Positions 7,144 through 14,617 of a stretch of DNA of 27,428 nt are shown piece by piece (position 1 is the stretch's first letter; every line of letters starts with the position of its first letter). Source of the stretch: an uncultured Archangium sp. (GTDB lineage Bacteria > Myxococcota > Myxococcia > Myxococcales > Myxococcaceae). A program made the position numbers and the translations under genes. The stretch lies in assembly GCA_946479335.1 (NCBI GenBank), contig CAMLFP010000023.1, positions 1 through 27,428 on the forward strand, written 5' to 3'. A model generated the notes under the pieces. The model was not told the origin of the DNA. It saw only the letters and a list, made by a program, of their open reading frames with translations, and did no database searches.

Positions 7144-7767
7144 TTACGGGTTGTCGGAGAGGGTGATGGAGTTGATGGTGATCGGCTGCAGCGGCTTGTT
7201 GCCCGGCCCGGTCTGCACCTTGGAGATGGCCTCGACGATCTCGTAGCCCTTCACCACCTCACCGAAGATGGTGTGCCGGCCGTTGAGGTGCTGCGGCATC
7301 GAGGTGGTGATGAAGAACTGCGAGCCGTTGGTCGCCGGCCCGGAGTTCGCCATCGCGAGGATGCCCACCTTGTCGAAGGTGCGGCCGCTCTGGAACTCGT
7401 CTTCGAAGGTGTAGCCGGGGCCGCCGCGGCCCACGCCGAGCGGGTCACCGCCCTGGATCATGAACCCGGGGATCACGCGGTGGAAGATGACGCCGTTGTA
7501 GAACGGCACGCCCTTCTTCAGTTCGCCGGTCGCGGGGTTCTTCCATTCGCGCTCGCCGGTCGCCAGCCCCACGAAGTTCTTCACCGTCTTGGGCGCGTCC
7601 TTCGAGAAGAGCTTGAGCTCCACGTCGCCCATGCTGGTGTGGATGGTCGCGTAGAGGTCCTTGCCGGAGTCGACCTTCGAGGTCCACTGGCCGCCGCCGC
7701 TGGCGTCGGAGTTCTTGGAGCAACCGGCGACCAGCGCCAGCGCGAGGAGGAGGAATTGCCGTCTCAT
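7144..7767 (-). CDS. Peptidyl-prolyl cis-trans isomerase, cyclophilin type, lipoprotein
   Basis: 207 aa. The N-terminus MRRQFLLLALALVAGC is a lipoprotein signal with lipobox VAGC and lipidated C16. A short Ser/Gly spacer follows and then the cyclophilin domain: VIFHRVIPGFMIQGGDPLG with catalytic R97, then GPATNGSQFFIT and HTIFGEVVKGYEIVEAI. It should sit on the periplasmic face of a membrane and help fold exported proteins. The residue after the lipidated Cys is Ser, so by the E. coli rule it would go to the outer membrane; that rule is not proven for myxobacteria. It is paralogous to the next gene (11 bp downstream), giving one isomerase on each side of the inner membrane. Confidence 0.94.
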   Translation of the reverse strand: MRRQFLLLALALVAGCSKNSDASGGGQWTSKVDSGKDLYATIHTSMGDVELKLFSKDAPKTVKNFVGLATGEREWKNPATGELKKGVPFYNGVIFHRVIPGFMIQGGDPLGVGRGGPGYTFEDEFQSGRTFDKVGILAMANSGPATNGSQFFITTSMPQHLNGRHTIFGEVVKGYEIVEAISKVQTGPGNKPLQPITINSITLSDNP

Positions 7768-7779
7768 GGGCGGCGGACC

Positions 7780-8499
7780 CTACGCACTCGGCGCGCGTTG
7801 CTCCAGCATCTCCAGCGTGGCGCGCGCGGCCGACTGTTCGGCCTCTTTCTTCGAGCGCCCGGAGCTGCGGCCGAAGATCTCGCCGGAGATGCTCACCTCC
7901 ACCTCGAACACCTTCTCGTGCTCGGGGCCCGACTCACTCACCACCTTGTAGCGGGGGCTGGCCTTCAATCGGCTCTGCGCGGCCTCCTGCAGGAGCGACT
8001 TATTGTCCCTCCCCTGCCGCCCATCCGCCACGCCGTCGAGCGCGTCTCCGAAGAGCGCGTCGATGAGCTCCAGCACCGCCACCATGCCGTCGCCCAGGTA
8101 GAGCGCACCGATCACCGCCTCCAGCGCGTCGGCCAGCAGCGAGCTCTTGTCGCGCCCGCCGGTCAGCTCCTCGCCGCGGCCCAGCTGCAGCAATTCACCC
8201 AACCCGATGCTCCGCGCCACGCGCGCCAGGCCCTCTTCATTGACGATCAACGCGCGCAGCTTCGAAAGCTCGCCCTCGTCGGCCTGGGGGAAGCGCTCCA
8301 TCAACCGCTGGCCGATGGCGAGGTCGACCACCGCGTCGCCGAGGAACTCGAGGCGCTCGTTGTCGGTGGCGCCCTCGTCGCGGTGTTCGTTGCACCAGCT
8401 CTTGTGCGTCAGCGCCGCGAGCGCGTGCCGGTTGTCGCTGAACTTCCGCCGCAGGCAGAGCTCGAGCTTCTCGAGGCGCTCCGCAGGCGTCAGCTTCAC
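7780..8499 (-). CDS. rnc: Ribonuclease III
   Basis: 239 aa from a GTG start (8497-8499) that overlaps the preceding stop as GTGA. The signature NERLEFLGDAVVDLAI carries E51 and D55. The second catalytic pair is in LLADALEAVIGALYL (D124 and E127). A C-terminal double-stranded RNA binding domain (about 165-233) contains PRYKVVSESGPEHEKVF and RSKKEAEQSAARATLEML. The enzyme cuts double-stranded RNA, including the 30S rRNA precursor. E. coli RNase III is 226 aa. It lies upstream of era as in the classical rnc-era operon, here with two cyclophilin genes in between. All catalytic acids are present, so it should be active. Confidence 0.97.
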   Translation of the reverse strand: MKLTPAERLEKLELCLRRKFSDNRHALAALTHKSWCNEHRDEGATDNERLEFLGDAVVDLAIGQRLMERFPQADEGELSKLRALIVNEEGLARVARSIGLGELLQLGRGEELTGGRDKSSLLADALEAVIGALYLGDGMVAVLELIDALFGDALDGVADGRQGRDNKSLLQEAAQSRLKASPRYKVVSESGPEHEKVFEVEVSISGEIFGRSSGRSKKEAEQSAARATLEMLEQRAPSA

Positions 8500-9374
8500 G
8501 GCCCCACCTCGACCTCGTCGAACGGCACGCCGAGCAGCTCGGAGACGAACGCGCGGATGCCGGGGAACTCGTCGATCTCGAAGCGGTCGGCCCACACCTT
8601 GCCCGACGCGTCGGCCAGCAACCCGCGGAAGGTGCGCCCCTGCACGCGCGCCGCGGCGAAGCGCATCGCGCGCTCCCCGACGCGCACGTCCGCCACCACC
8701 TCCAGCGGGCTGCGCGGCGGCAAGAACGCGTCGCCGAAGGCGTCGAACACCTCGCGGAAGCTCAGCGAGCCGTCGTCGGGCGTGTCCACGATGCCCGAGG
8801 GCGTCTTGGTGATCGTCGCCGGCCCCAGCTCCGGGCCGACCACGTCTGAGAACAGCGCGTAGAGGTACGACTCGAGCGCCGAGCGGTTGAAGAACTCCGA
8901 GAGCTCGAAGATGTTGCTGGTGGAGTTGGTCAGCTCCGCGCCCTTGTACGTGGTGCGCGTCACGCGGAACTGCCCCGCGCGGTTGGCGCCGATCACGAAC
9001 TTGAGCGGCTCCTTCTCCAGCTCCGCGGTCAGCTGCAGCGTCTGCGCGTCGACCTTCGGCGAGATGCCCAGCGCGGTGAGCTCCTTGCTGCGCCGCTCGA
9101 GTTGGAAGAGGTGCTCGTTGAGCGTCTGCACCACCAGATCTTCGAGCCGCGTGCCGCTGGTGAGGAACGCGAGGTTGATCGGCTGCGCGCCGACGAACTC
9201 CGACGGGCCGACGTACAGCAGGCGATCTCCCATCACCGTGAAGAAGACCTTGTCGATCTCCTTGCGCGTGAGCGGGTTGAACGTCTGACCGCTGGTCAAC
9301 GCCAGCTCTGCTTCCACGATGCCGTCGGACCCCGAGACCTCGAGCCCGAGCTGTTCCAGAAACGCCCGGTCCAT
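8496..9374 (-). CDS. Conserved-looking protein of unknown function upstream of rnc
   Basis: 292 aa, from ATG at 9372-9374. I do not recognise a family. There is no signal peptide, membrane span or repeated motif. The sequence alternates strands and helices (VFFTVMGDRLLYVGPSEFVG, ERRSKELTALGISPKVDAQT, ADRFEIDEFPGIRAFVSELL) and is moderately acidic, which suggests a soluble alpha/beta cytoplasmic protein. Its reading frame has the strong third-position GC of its neighbours, so it is a real gene. The stop overlaps the rnc start as GTGA, so the two are likely co-translated and might cooperate. No clear ribosome binding site precedes the ATG, and an internal start cannot be excluded. Function unknown. 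Confidence 0.75.
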   Translation of the reverse strand: MDRAFLEQLGLEVSGSDGIVEAELALTSGQTFNPLTRKEIDKVFFTVMGDRLLYVGPSEFVGAQPINLAFLTSGTRLEDLVVQTLNEHLFQLERRSKELTALGISPKVDAQTLQLTAELEKEPLKFVIGANRAGQFRVTRTTYKGAELTNSTSNIFELSEFFNRSALESYLYALFSDVVGPELGPATITKTPSGIVDTPDDGSLSFREVFDAFGDAFLPPRSPLEVVADVRVGERAMRFAAARVQGRTFRGLLADASGKVWADRFEIDEFPGIRAFVSELLGVPFDEVEVGP

Positions 9375-9390
9375 TTGGTGGGAGGGAAGT

Positions 9391-10533
9391 TCAGCCCTTC
9401 AGGATGTGTTTCGCAATGATCGAGCGCTGAATCTCGCTGGTGCCCTCGCCGATCTCACACAGCTTCGCGTCCCGGAGGTAACGCTCCACCGGGAACTCCC
9501 GGGTGTAGCCGTAGCCGCCGTGGATCTGCACCGCCTTGTTGCAGGCGCGCGTCGCGGTCTCCGAGGCGAACAGCTTGCCGATCGACGCCTCACGCGAATA
9601 CGGCTGGCCCGCGTCGGCCAGCGCGGCGCTGCGGTACACCAGCAGGCGCGCGGCGTCGTTCTCGGTCTTCATGTCGGCCAGCATCCACTGGATCGCCTGG
9701 AAGTCGGCGATGGGGTGCCCGAAGGCCTGGCGATCTTTCGCGTACTTCACCGACTCCTCGATGGCGCCGCGGCCGAGGCCCACCGACAGCGCGCCGATGG
9801 TGATGCGCCCGCCGTCGAGGATCTTCATGGTGTCGATGAAGCCGCTGCCGATCTCACCGAGGCGCTGGCTGTCGGGCACCTCGACGTTGTCGAAGTGCAG
9901 CTCGGCGGTGTCGGAGCTGCGCATGCCCAGCTTCCCGTGAATGGAGCGCTGGGTGAACCCCTTCATGCCCTTCTCGAGGATGAAGGCGGTGATGCCCTTC
10001 TGCTTCTTCGCGGCGTCGGTCACGCACAGCACCACGAACGAGTCGCCCACGGTGCCCTGGGTGATGAACATCTTCGCGCCGTTGATGACCCACGTGTCGC
10101 CGCGCTTCACGGCGGTGGTCTTCATGCCGGCCGAGTCGGAGCCGCTCCCCGGCTCGGTGAGACCCCACGCGCCCAGCCACTCGCCGCTGGCCAGCTTCGG
10201 GAGGTACTTCGCCTTCTGCTCCGCGTTCGCGAACATGCGGATGTGCGAGGTGCCCAGGCCGTTGTGCGAGGCCACCGTCAGCGCCAGCGAGCCGTCGTAG
10301 CGCGCGATCTCCTCGACCACGACCGCCACCGCCAGCGAGCCCATGCCTGCGCCGCCGTACTCCTCGGAGATGCGGATGCCCATCAACCCCAGCTTGCCCA
10401 GCTCGCGCACCGTCTCCATGGGGAAGGTCTCGGTGCGGTCCCACTCGCGCGCCTGGTCCTTCACGTGCTTCTCGCAGAAGTCGCGGACCGTCTTCTTCAA
10501 CAGAGCGATGTCTTCGGGGAGTTCGAAATCCAT
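9391..10533 (-). CDS. Acyl-CoA dehydrogenase
   Basis: 380 aa, starting [19 protein letters not shown] at ATG 10531-10533 with a GGGAG ribosome binding site just upstream. It shows the full acyl-CoA dehydrogenase fold: an N-terminal helical domain; a beta domain with [20 protein letters not shown] and MFITQG for FAD/substrate contact; and a C-terminal helical domain with [20 protein letters not shown]. The end contains [18 protein letters not shown], in which E363 occupies the catalytic base position used by short/medium-chain enzymes. It removes two hydrogens from an acyl-CoA and passes electrons to electron-transfer flavoprotein. Chain length or branching cannot be told. It is divergent from the DUF455 gene with only 27 bp between the starts. 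A paralogue lies at 26270-27415. Confidence 0.94.
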   Translation of the reverse strand: MDFELPEDIALLKKTVRDFCEKHVKDQAREWDRTETFPMETVRELGKLGLMGIRISEEYGGAGMGSLAVAVVVEEIARYDGSLALTVASHNGLGTSHIRMFANAEQKAKYLPKLASGEWLGAWGLTEPGSGSDSAGMKTTAVKRGDTWVINGAKMFITQGTVGDSFVVLCVTDAAKKQKGITAFILEKGMKGFTQRSIHGKLGMRSSDTAELHFDNVEVPDSQRLGEIGSGFIDTMKILDGGRITIGALSVGLGRGAIEESVKYAKDRQAFGHPIADFQAIQWMLADMKTENDAARLLVYRSAALADAGQPYSREASIGKLFASETATRACNKAVQIHGGYGYTREFPVERYLRDAKLCEIGEGTSEIQRSIIAKHILKG

Positions 10534-10560
10534 GGCGCTCCCTATAGTGCTCTCGTGGTG

Positions 10561-11313
10561 ATGACGGTTGAGAAATGGGCGCTGGAGTTCATCGGCGCGA
10601 CAACGCTGCGCGGCAAGCTGCACCCGCCGCCTCCACCCGCTGAATGGAGCGGTGAAGGCGCCGACGTGCGCGCGCCCGGCCGCCCGCCCGAGCTGGTGCA
10701 GCGCACCTCGCGGAAGAAGACCCCGAGGGACCTGCGCGACGTCGCGAAGCGCGCCGACGTGCTGCACACGTTCCTCCACCACGAGCTGCAGGCCGCGGAG
10801 CTGATGGCCTGGGCGATCCTCAAGTTCCCCACCACGCCGTTGGCGTTCCGCCGGGGCCTGCTGGGCATCGCGCAAGACGAGCTGCGGCACCTGAACCTCT
10901 ACGCTGCACACCTCGAGACGCTGGGGTACCCGTACGGCGCGTTCGAGGTGAAGGACTGGTTCTGGGCGCGCGTGCCGTGCGCGACACCGACGGAGTTCGT
11001 GGCGCGGATGGCGATCGGCTTCGAGGGCGGCAACCTCGATCACGGCGCGCGCTTCACGCAGGCGTTCGCCGACGCAGGCGACGCGCGCGCGGCCGAGATT
11101 CAGGCGCAGATCACCGACGAGGAGATCTCCCACGCGGCCTTCGGGTTGCACTGGTTTCGCGAGTTCACCGGCGGCGTCGACTTCGAGGCGTGGCGCGCGC
11201 TGCTGCCGGGGCCGGTGACACCCGCGATGACGAAGGGCGCGGTGCTCAACCTCGACGCGCGCCGCCGCGCCGGGTTCCCGCCAGAGTTCCTCACCGCGTT
11301 GGAGAAGTGGTGA
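10561..11313 (+). CDS. DUF455 family ferritin-like protein
   Basis: 250 aa from ATG 10561; two GTG codons directly upstream are in frame and could also be used. No Shine-Dalgarno is evident. The sequence is a ferritin-like four-helix bundle with two-metal ligands in order: E75 and E80 in [11 protein letters not shown]107 and H110 in DELRH, E155 in FEGGNLDHG, and E188 with H191 in DEEISH. This is the DUF455 pattern, related to the tRNA hydroxylase MiaE and other di-iron oxygenases. An iron-dependent hydroxylase or oxidase role is therefore likely, but the substrate is not known. The stop overlaps the ATP-grasp gene start (GTGA), so the pair probably works together. Family call strong, function inferred. 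Confidence 0.86.
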   Translation: MTVEKWALEFIGATTLRGKLHPPPPPAEWSGEGADVRAPGRPPELVQRTSRKKTPRDLRDVAKRADVLHTFLHHELQAAELMAWAILKFPTTPLAFRRGLLGIAQDELRHLNLYAAHLETLGYPYGAFEVKDWFWARVPCATPTEFVARMAIGFEGGNLDHGARFTQAFADAGDARAAEIQAQITDEEISHAAFGLHWFREFTGGVDFEAWRALLPGPVTPAMTKGAVLNLDARRRAGFPPEFLTALEKW

Positions 11314-11339
11314 ACGTCTGGGTGCTCAACCTCGACGCG
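11241..11339 (+). repeat. 19-bp perfect direct repeat across a gene junction
   Basis: GGTGCTCAACCTCGACGCG occurs at 11241-11259 and again at 11321-11339, 80 bp apart. Both copies encode VLNLDA in frame: near the C-terminus of the DUF455 protein, and at residues 5-10 of the ATP-grasp protein. It may be a remnant of a local duplication at the gene junction or a chance match between two conserved peptides. Confidence 0.6.
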
Positions 11340-12155
11340 GAAGATGAGCTCGCGTTGGGCGGGCGCGCGCACACGCCGTCGCAGGCGATGATGCAGCGGA
11401 TTCGAGGGCTGCTGCCGGCGCTGGCGCCGCTGGTTGGCGACTCGAAAATCCACTGGCCCCCTCTCCCGCGCGCGGGAGAGGGTCGGGGTGAGGGCCGCGT
11501 GCATTGCTGGAGCCCGACCCGCTTCGCGCTCAAGACGGTGGCTGACGCAGGCCTCGCCCTGCCCCGTGCGCCGTCGATGGAGACGCTGATGCGCGTGAAC
11601 TCGCGTCGCTTCAGCGCGGAGCTGGGCCAGACGTTGCCGGGCGCGCGCTACGGGCTGGAGCTGCCGACTTCGGGCGAATGGCTCCTCAAGCGCCCGTTCG
11701 GCTACGCGGGCAAAGGCCGGCGGAGGATCAACGCGGCGAAGCTCTCCGACGCCGACCGCGCGTTCATCGCGGCCTCGACCGAGTTGCAGATCGAACCGCT
11801 CGTGGATCGCCTCGGCGACTTCGCGCTGCACGGCTGGGTGCATGAAGACGGCGCCTTCGAACTCGGCGCGCCGACCGAGCAGCTCGTCGATGACACCGGC
11901 GCGTGGCAGTCGACGCGCGTCACGAGCGCACTCAGCCCGACGGAGCTCGCGGCGCTCACCGCGGAGGCCAACCGGAGTGCGCGCGCGCTCCACGCGGCGG
12001 GCTACTTCGGGCCCTTCAACCTCGACGCGTTCCGCTGGCGCGACGCGCACGGCACACACTTCCAACCGCGCAGTGAAATCAACGCGCGCTTCTCGATGGG
12101 CTGGGCCACCGGCATGGGCGAACCAGGGACCGCCTTGCTACGGTCGGAAACATGA
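11310..12155 (+). CDS. ATP-grasp-like protein coupled to the DUF455 gene
   Basis: 281 aa from a GTG start (11310-11312) inside the DUF455 stop (GTGA). An ATG-initiated longer frame lies wholly over DUF455 in another frame and is rejected. ATP-grasp features: a nucleotide-binding loop [15 protein letters not shown] (K127, G134, K135, G136); the downstream acid IEPLVD (E162); and a C-terminal metal site [10 protein letters not shown] (D239) with EINARFSMG (E256, N258, R260). ATP-grasp enzymes join a carboxylate to an amine or thiol through an acyl-phosphate. The N-terminal domain is short and contains 14 residues (about 50-63) encoded by a 38-bp palindromic repeat, so the surrounding surface must tolerate insertion. 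Substrate unknown; possibly peptide or amino-acid ligation. Confidence 0.72.
   Translation: MNVWVLNLDAEDELALGGRAHTPSQAMMQRIRGLLPALAPLVGDSKIHWPPLPRAGEGRGEGRVHCWSPTRFALKTVADAGLALPRAPSMETLMRVNSRRFSAELGQTLPGARYGLELPTSGEWLLKRPFGYAGKGRRRINAAKLSDADRAFIAASTELQIEPLVDRLGDFALHGWVHEDGAFELGAPTEQLVDDTGAWQSTRVTSALSPTELAALTAEANRSARALHAAGYFGPFNLDAFRWRDAHGTHFQPRSEINARFSMGWATGMGEPGTALLRSET
11459..11496. repeat. 38-bp palindromic dispersed repeat, copy 2, inside the ATP-grasp gene
   Basis: Inverted repeat CCCTCTCCCGC and GCGGGAGAGGG around a GC centre, then TCGGGGTGAGGGCC. It is identical to copy 1 (4987-5024) at 36 of 38 positions and in the same orientation on the plus strand. Here the coding strand is opposite to that of copy 1 relative to the repeat, so a different peptide, [14 protein letters not shown], is produced, again without a stop. 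It falls between the conserved N-terminal segment and the ATP-binding part of the protein. Confidence 0.85.
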
Positions 12156-12721
12156 ACGCCGCGCACAAGTACCACTACAGCTACAGCGAGTACCTCAGCG
12201 CGCTCGAAGGTAGCGAGGTCAAGCTCGAGTACGCCGACGGCGTGATCTACGCGATGGCGGGAGGCACGCCTGCGCACGGTGCTTTGGGGGCGGCGGCGGT
12301 GCGCATTCTCGGGCAGGCGTTGCTTGGTCGCTGCACGGTGTTCTCGTCAGACGTGAAGATCCGGAGTGACGCACAGAACCGCTCGGTCTTCCCTGATGGC
12401 TCCGTCGTCTGCGGCTCGTTCCAGAGATCCCCGAGTGACGCGCAAGCCGTGACGAACCCGAAGCTCGTCGTCGAGGTCACGAGCAAATCGACGGAGGAAT
12501 ACGACCGGGGCAGCAAGCTTGCGCTCTACCAGTCGCTTCCGTCGGTGCGCGCGGTGCTCCTCGTGTCACATCGTGAGCCGCGGGTAACGCTCGTTCTCCG
12601 GAGCGGCGAGACGTGGACGACGTCGGAGTTCCGGAGTGGCGACACGGTGGCGATCGACGACCCGCGCGTGCAGTTCACCGTCGACGAACTCTACGGTGAC
12701 ATCACGCTCGACCCGGCGTGA
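12152..12721 (+). CDS. Uma2 family (PD-(D/E)XK nuclease-fold) protein
   Basis: 189 aa; the start ATG overlaps the stop of the ATP-grasp gene (ATGA). It opens with YSYSEYLSALEGSEVKLEYADGVIYAM, the typical Uma2/DUF820 N-terminus. The nuclease core is seen as FPDGSVVCG (D82), NPKLVVEVTSKSTEEYDRG (E108) and SKLALYQSLPSVRAVLLVS (K122). The expected acids and lysine of the restriction-endonuclease-like site are present, so it may be an active metal-dependent nuclease. Uma2 proteins are abundant in cyanobacteria and myxobacteria and their role is not settled; they often occur as scattered, mobile single genes. It may therefore be a passenger in this operon. It ends only 2 bp before the convergent lipoprotein gene. 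Confidence 0.88.
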   Translation: MNAAHKYHYSYSEYLSALEGSEVKLEYADGVIYAMAGGTPAHGALGAAAVRILGQALLGRCTVFSSDVKIRSDAQNRSVFPDGSVVCGSFQRSPSDAQAVTNPKLVVEVTSKSTEEYDRGSKLALYQSLPSVRAVLLVSHREPRVTLVLRSGETWTTSEFRSGDTVAIDDPRVQFTVDELYGDITLDPA

Positions 12722-12723
12722 CG

Positions 12724-13053
12724 CTACGGCGCGGGAGCGACGGCGCAGCGCTGCGCGGTGCACGTCACCTCGCCGGGCATGACACAGTCGTAGGCACAGC
12801 TCTGGCCACTGGCGCGGTAGAGCTTCGTCAACCGCGAGGCCTCGGCCTCGACGTCGCTCTTTCGATCGGCGCGCACCGCGACGAAGCACCCGAGCGGGCA
12901 GTCGGTGAACACCACCGTGCATTCGTCCGCGGCCTGACACGAGTTGGCGTCGGCGGCGAAGGCATCGAAGTCGCGCTTCACCGACTCCGCCGAGCAGGCG
13001 CTCAGCCCGAGCGCGAGGAGCCACGGTAGTTTTCTGAGAGGGAGCGTGTTCAT
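12724..13053 (-). CDS. Small cysteine-rich lipoprotein, unknown function
   Basis: 109 aa. The N-terminus MNTLPLRKLPWLLALGLSAC is a lipoprotein signal with lipobox LSAC and lipidated C20. The mature part (about 90 residues) contains eight further cysteines, in segments such as NSCQAADECTVVFTDCPLGC and QSCAYDCVMPGEVTC, enough for four disulfides in the periplasm. Myxobacteria encode many such small Cys-rich lipoproteins and none of their roles is clear. It is a single-gene unit, convergent with the Uma2 gene and 58 bp downstream of the receiver-DUF4388 gene's stop. No family recognised; the reality of the gene is supported by the signal peptide and cysteine spacing. Confidence 0.75.
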   Translation of the reverse strand: MNTLPLRKLPWLLALGLSACSAESVKRDFDAFAADANSCQAADECTVVFTDCPLGCFVAVRADRKSDVEAEASRLTKLYRASGQSCAYDCVMPGEVTCTAQRCAVAPAP

Positions 13054-13111
13054 GCGCGTGAGTTGAGCAAGCCGCGCGCCATCGACCGCGCCATGATCTC
13101 CGCGTCGCGAC

Positions 13112-14614
13112 CTACGCGTCGAAGCTCAGGTCGGTGGTCTCCAGCGGCGGGTGCATGCCGGCCAGCAGCAGCGTGCGCACCGCGGTCGCGATGTCTGAGT
13201 CGATGGTCACCGCGCCAGCGGGCGCCGCGCGCAGCGCATCAGGGAGCGCGTTGAGCGCGTTGAGCCCGCCCGCCGCCGCTCCGAGCGCCACCACCACGGG
13301 CATGCGCAGATCGAACGCGCAGTAGTGCGCGAGGCGGATCACCGGCTCCGAGTCTTCGAGCACCAGCACGCCCAGCGCCGCGGAGAGGAACGGTCGCCAC
13401 AGCGGCCGCGCGGCCTCCGCCACCGGCGCGAAGACGAAGTCGATCTTCAGCACGTCGCTCACCTCGAGTGTGCCCAGGGTGCCGAAGCTCGAACGCAGAC
13501 TCGCGGGGTCGGCGGTGAAGCTCTTGAGCCCCTTGAGCGATCGCATGAACCAGCGCCCGGCCTTGGGGCCCGTGCCCGCGAGCACGATCTTCGCGACCAA
13601 TGTGTTGCGGTGCGCCCTCCCCCGCAGGAGGCGGCCGCGCAGCGCGTGCACCTCGGCCGCGCCCAGCAGCGGCGGCTCGTCGCTCTCGGCCCCATCGAAC
13701 TTCTGGATCACGCCCTTCTCGAGCAGCGGGATGAGCGCGCCGAGCAGATCGAGATCAGGCGCGTCGGCGAGATCGAGCACCTCGCTCAACTTCCGCGGCT
13801 GGTTGAGGACCCGCAGGATCTCCTTCGTCACCGGGTGCGGCTCGATCACGTCGCTCGCGCCGGGCACCAACGTCAGCGACTGCTGCAGCCCCGGGAGCTG
13901 CCCCAGCAGCCGCTCGCGCTCGTCGGTCTGCCGCATGCCCTCCATCAACGCGTCTTCCATCGAGCGCTCGATCTTCGAGCGCGCTGGCGCCGGGCCGGGC
14001 TTGAACGAGAACGTGCCGTCGCGCCACCCGACGAGCCGGAACAGCGCCTTCTCACCCTCGATGTCGCGCACCCGCGCGTTCACCGGGCGGCCATCCGCGA
14101 TCTGGATCTCGCCGCGCTCCTGCCCGTGGTGCAGCGAGAGCCGGCCGGTGCGCCGGTTCATCGCCATGATCTGCATCAGGTCGGGCAGCGGCAGCTGGCT
14201 CAAGCCGCCTTCGATCTCCTGTGAGTCACCGCGGAGCTGCTGCGCCGCCTCGCCGCGTCGGCACAGGTGATCGATGCGCGCGATCACCTCGTCGATGTTG
14301 AAGGGCTTGGTCAGCACGCCCTCGCGCAGCTGCCGGAAGCGATCGGAGTCTCGCGCCGACGTCGTCACCACCACGGGGATGTCTTCGGTGCGCGGGTTGG
14401 ACCCGAGGATCTGGATGAAGCTCCGCGCCTCGATCAGCGTGCAGTTCTCGTCGAAGAGGATGACGTCGGGGTGCCGCAGCACCGAGACCTCCAGCGCCTT
14501 CGAGCCGTCGGGCGCGTACTGCACCTGGTACCCGCGCGCGCGCAGCGCCTTGGTCAGCGCGCGCACCGCACCGACATCGGGGTCTGCCAGGAGGACTTTG
14601 CGCGAGGTGGCCAT
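13112..14614 (-). CDS. Response regulator with DUF4388 and a C-terminal degenerate GTPase-like domain
   Basis: 500 aa. Residues 5-118 form a receiver domain: acidic pocket D11/D13, phospho-acceptor D55 in VILFDENC, T84/T85, and K103 in LTKPF. Residues about 134-206 are a DUF4388 (PATAN-type) domain, GLSQLPLPDLMQIMAMNRRTG and RPVNARVRDIEGEKALFRL, common in myxobacterial and cyanobacterial regulators. Residues about 338-490 read like a Ras/MglA-type fold in strand order (KIVLAGTGPKAGRWFMRSL, then LGVLVLEDSE, then PVVVALGA), but the P-loop lacks the GK[ST] signature and no NKxD remains. If that reading is right, the domain binds partners without hydrolysing GTP. It is the last gene of the run and follows the degenerate GGDEF gene by 3 bp. 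It has no DNA-binding domain. Confidence 0.85.
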   Translation of the reverse strand: MATSRKVLLADPDVGAVRALTKALRARGYQVQYAPDGSKALEVSVLRHPDVILFDENCTLIEARSFIQILGSNPRTEDIPVVVTTSARDSDRFRQLREGVLTKPFNIDEVIARIDHLCRRGEAAQQLRGDSQEIEGGLSQLPLPDLMQIMAMNRRTGRLSLHHGQERGEIQIADGRPVNARVRDIEGEKALFRLVGWRDGTFSFKPGPAPARSKIERSMEDALMEGMRQTDERERLLGQLPGLQQSLTLVPGASDVIEPHPVTKEILRVLNQPRKLSEVLDLADAPDLDLLGALIPLLEKGVIQKFDGAESDEPPLLGAAEVHALRGRLLRGRAHRNTLVAKIVLAGTGPKAGRWFMRSLKGLKSFTADPASLRSSFGTLGTLEVSDVLKIDFVFAPVAEAARPLWRPFLSAALGVLVLEDSEPVIRLAHYCAFDLRMPVVVALGAAAGGLNALNALPDALRAAPAGAVTIDSDIATAVRTLLLAGMHPPLETTDLSFDA

Positions 14615-14617
14615 GGG

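Noticed and set aside
10531..10560. CACTATAGGGAG on the minus strand, resembling the end of a T7 phage promoter
   Set aside because: Only 12 bases match and the upstream half does not. GGGAG is simply the ribosome binding site of the acyl-CoA dehydrogenase gene, and no phage polymerase gene is present.
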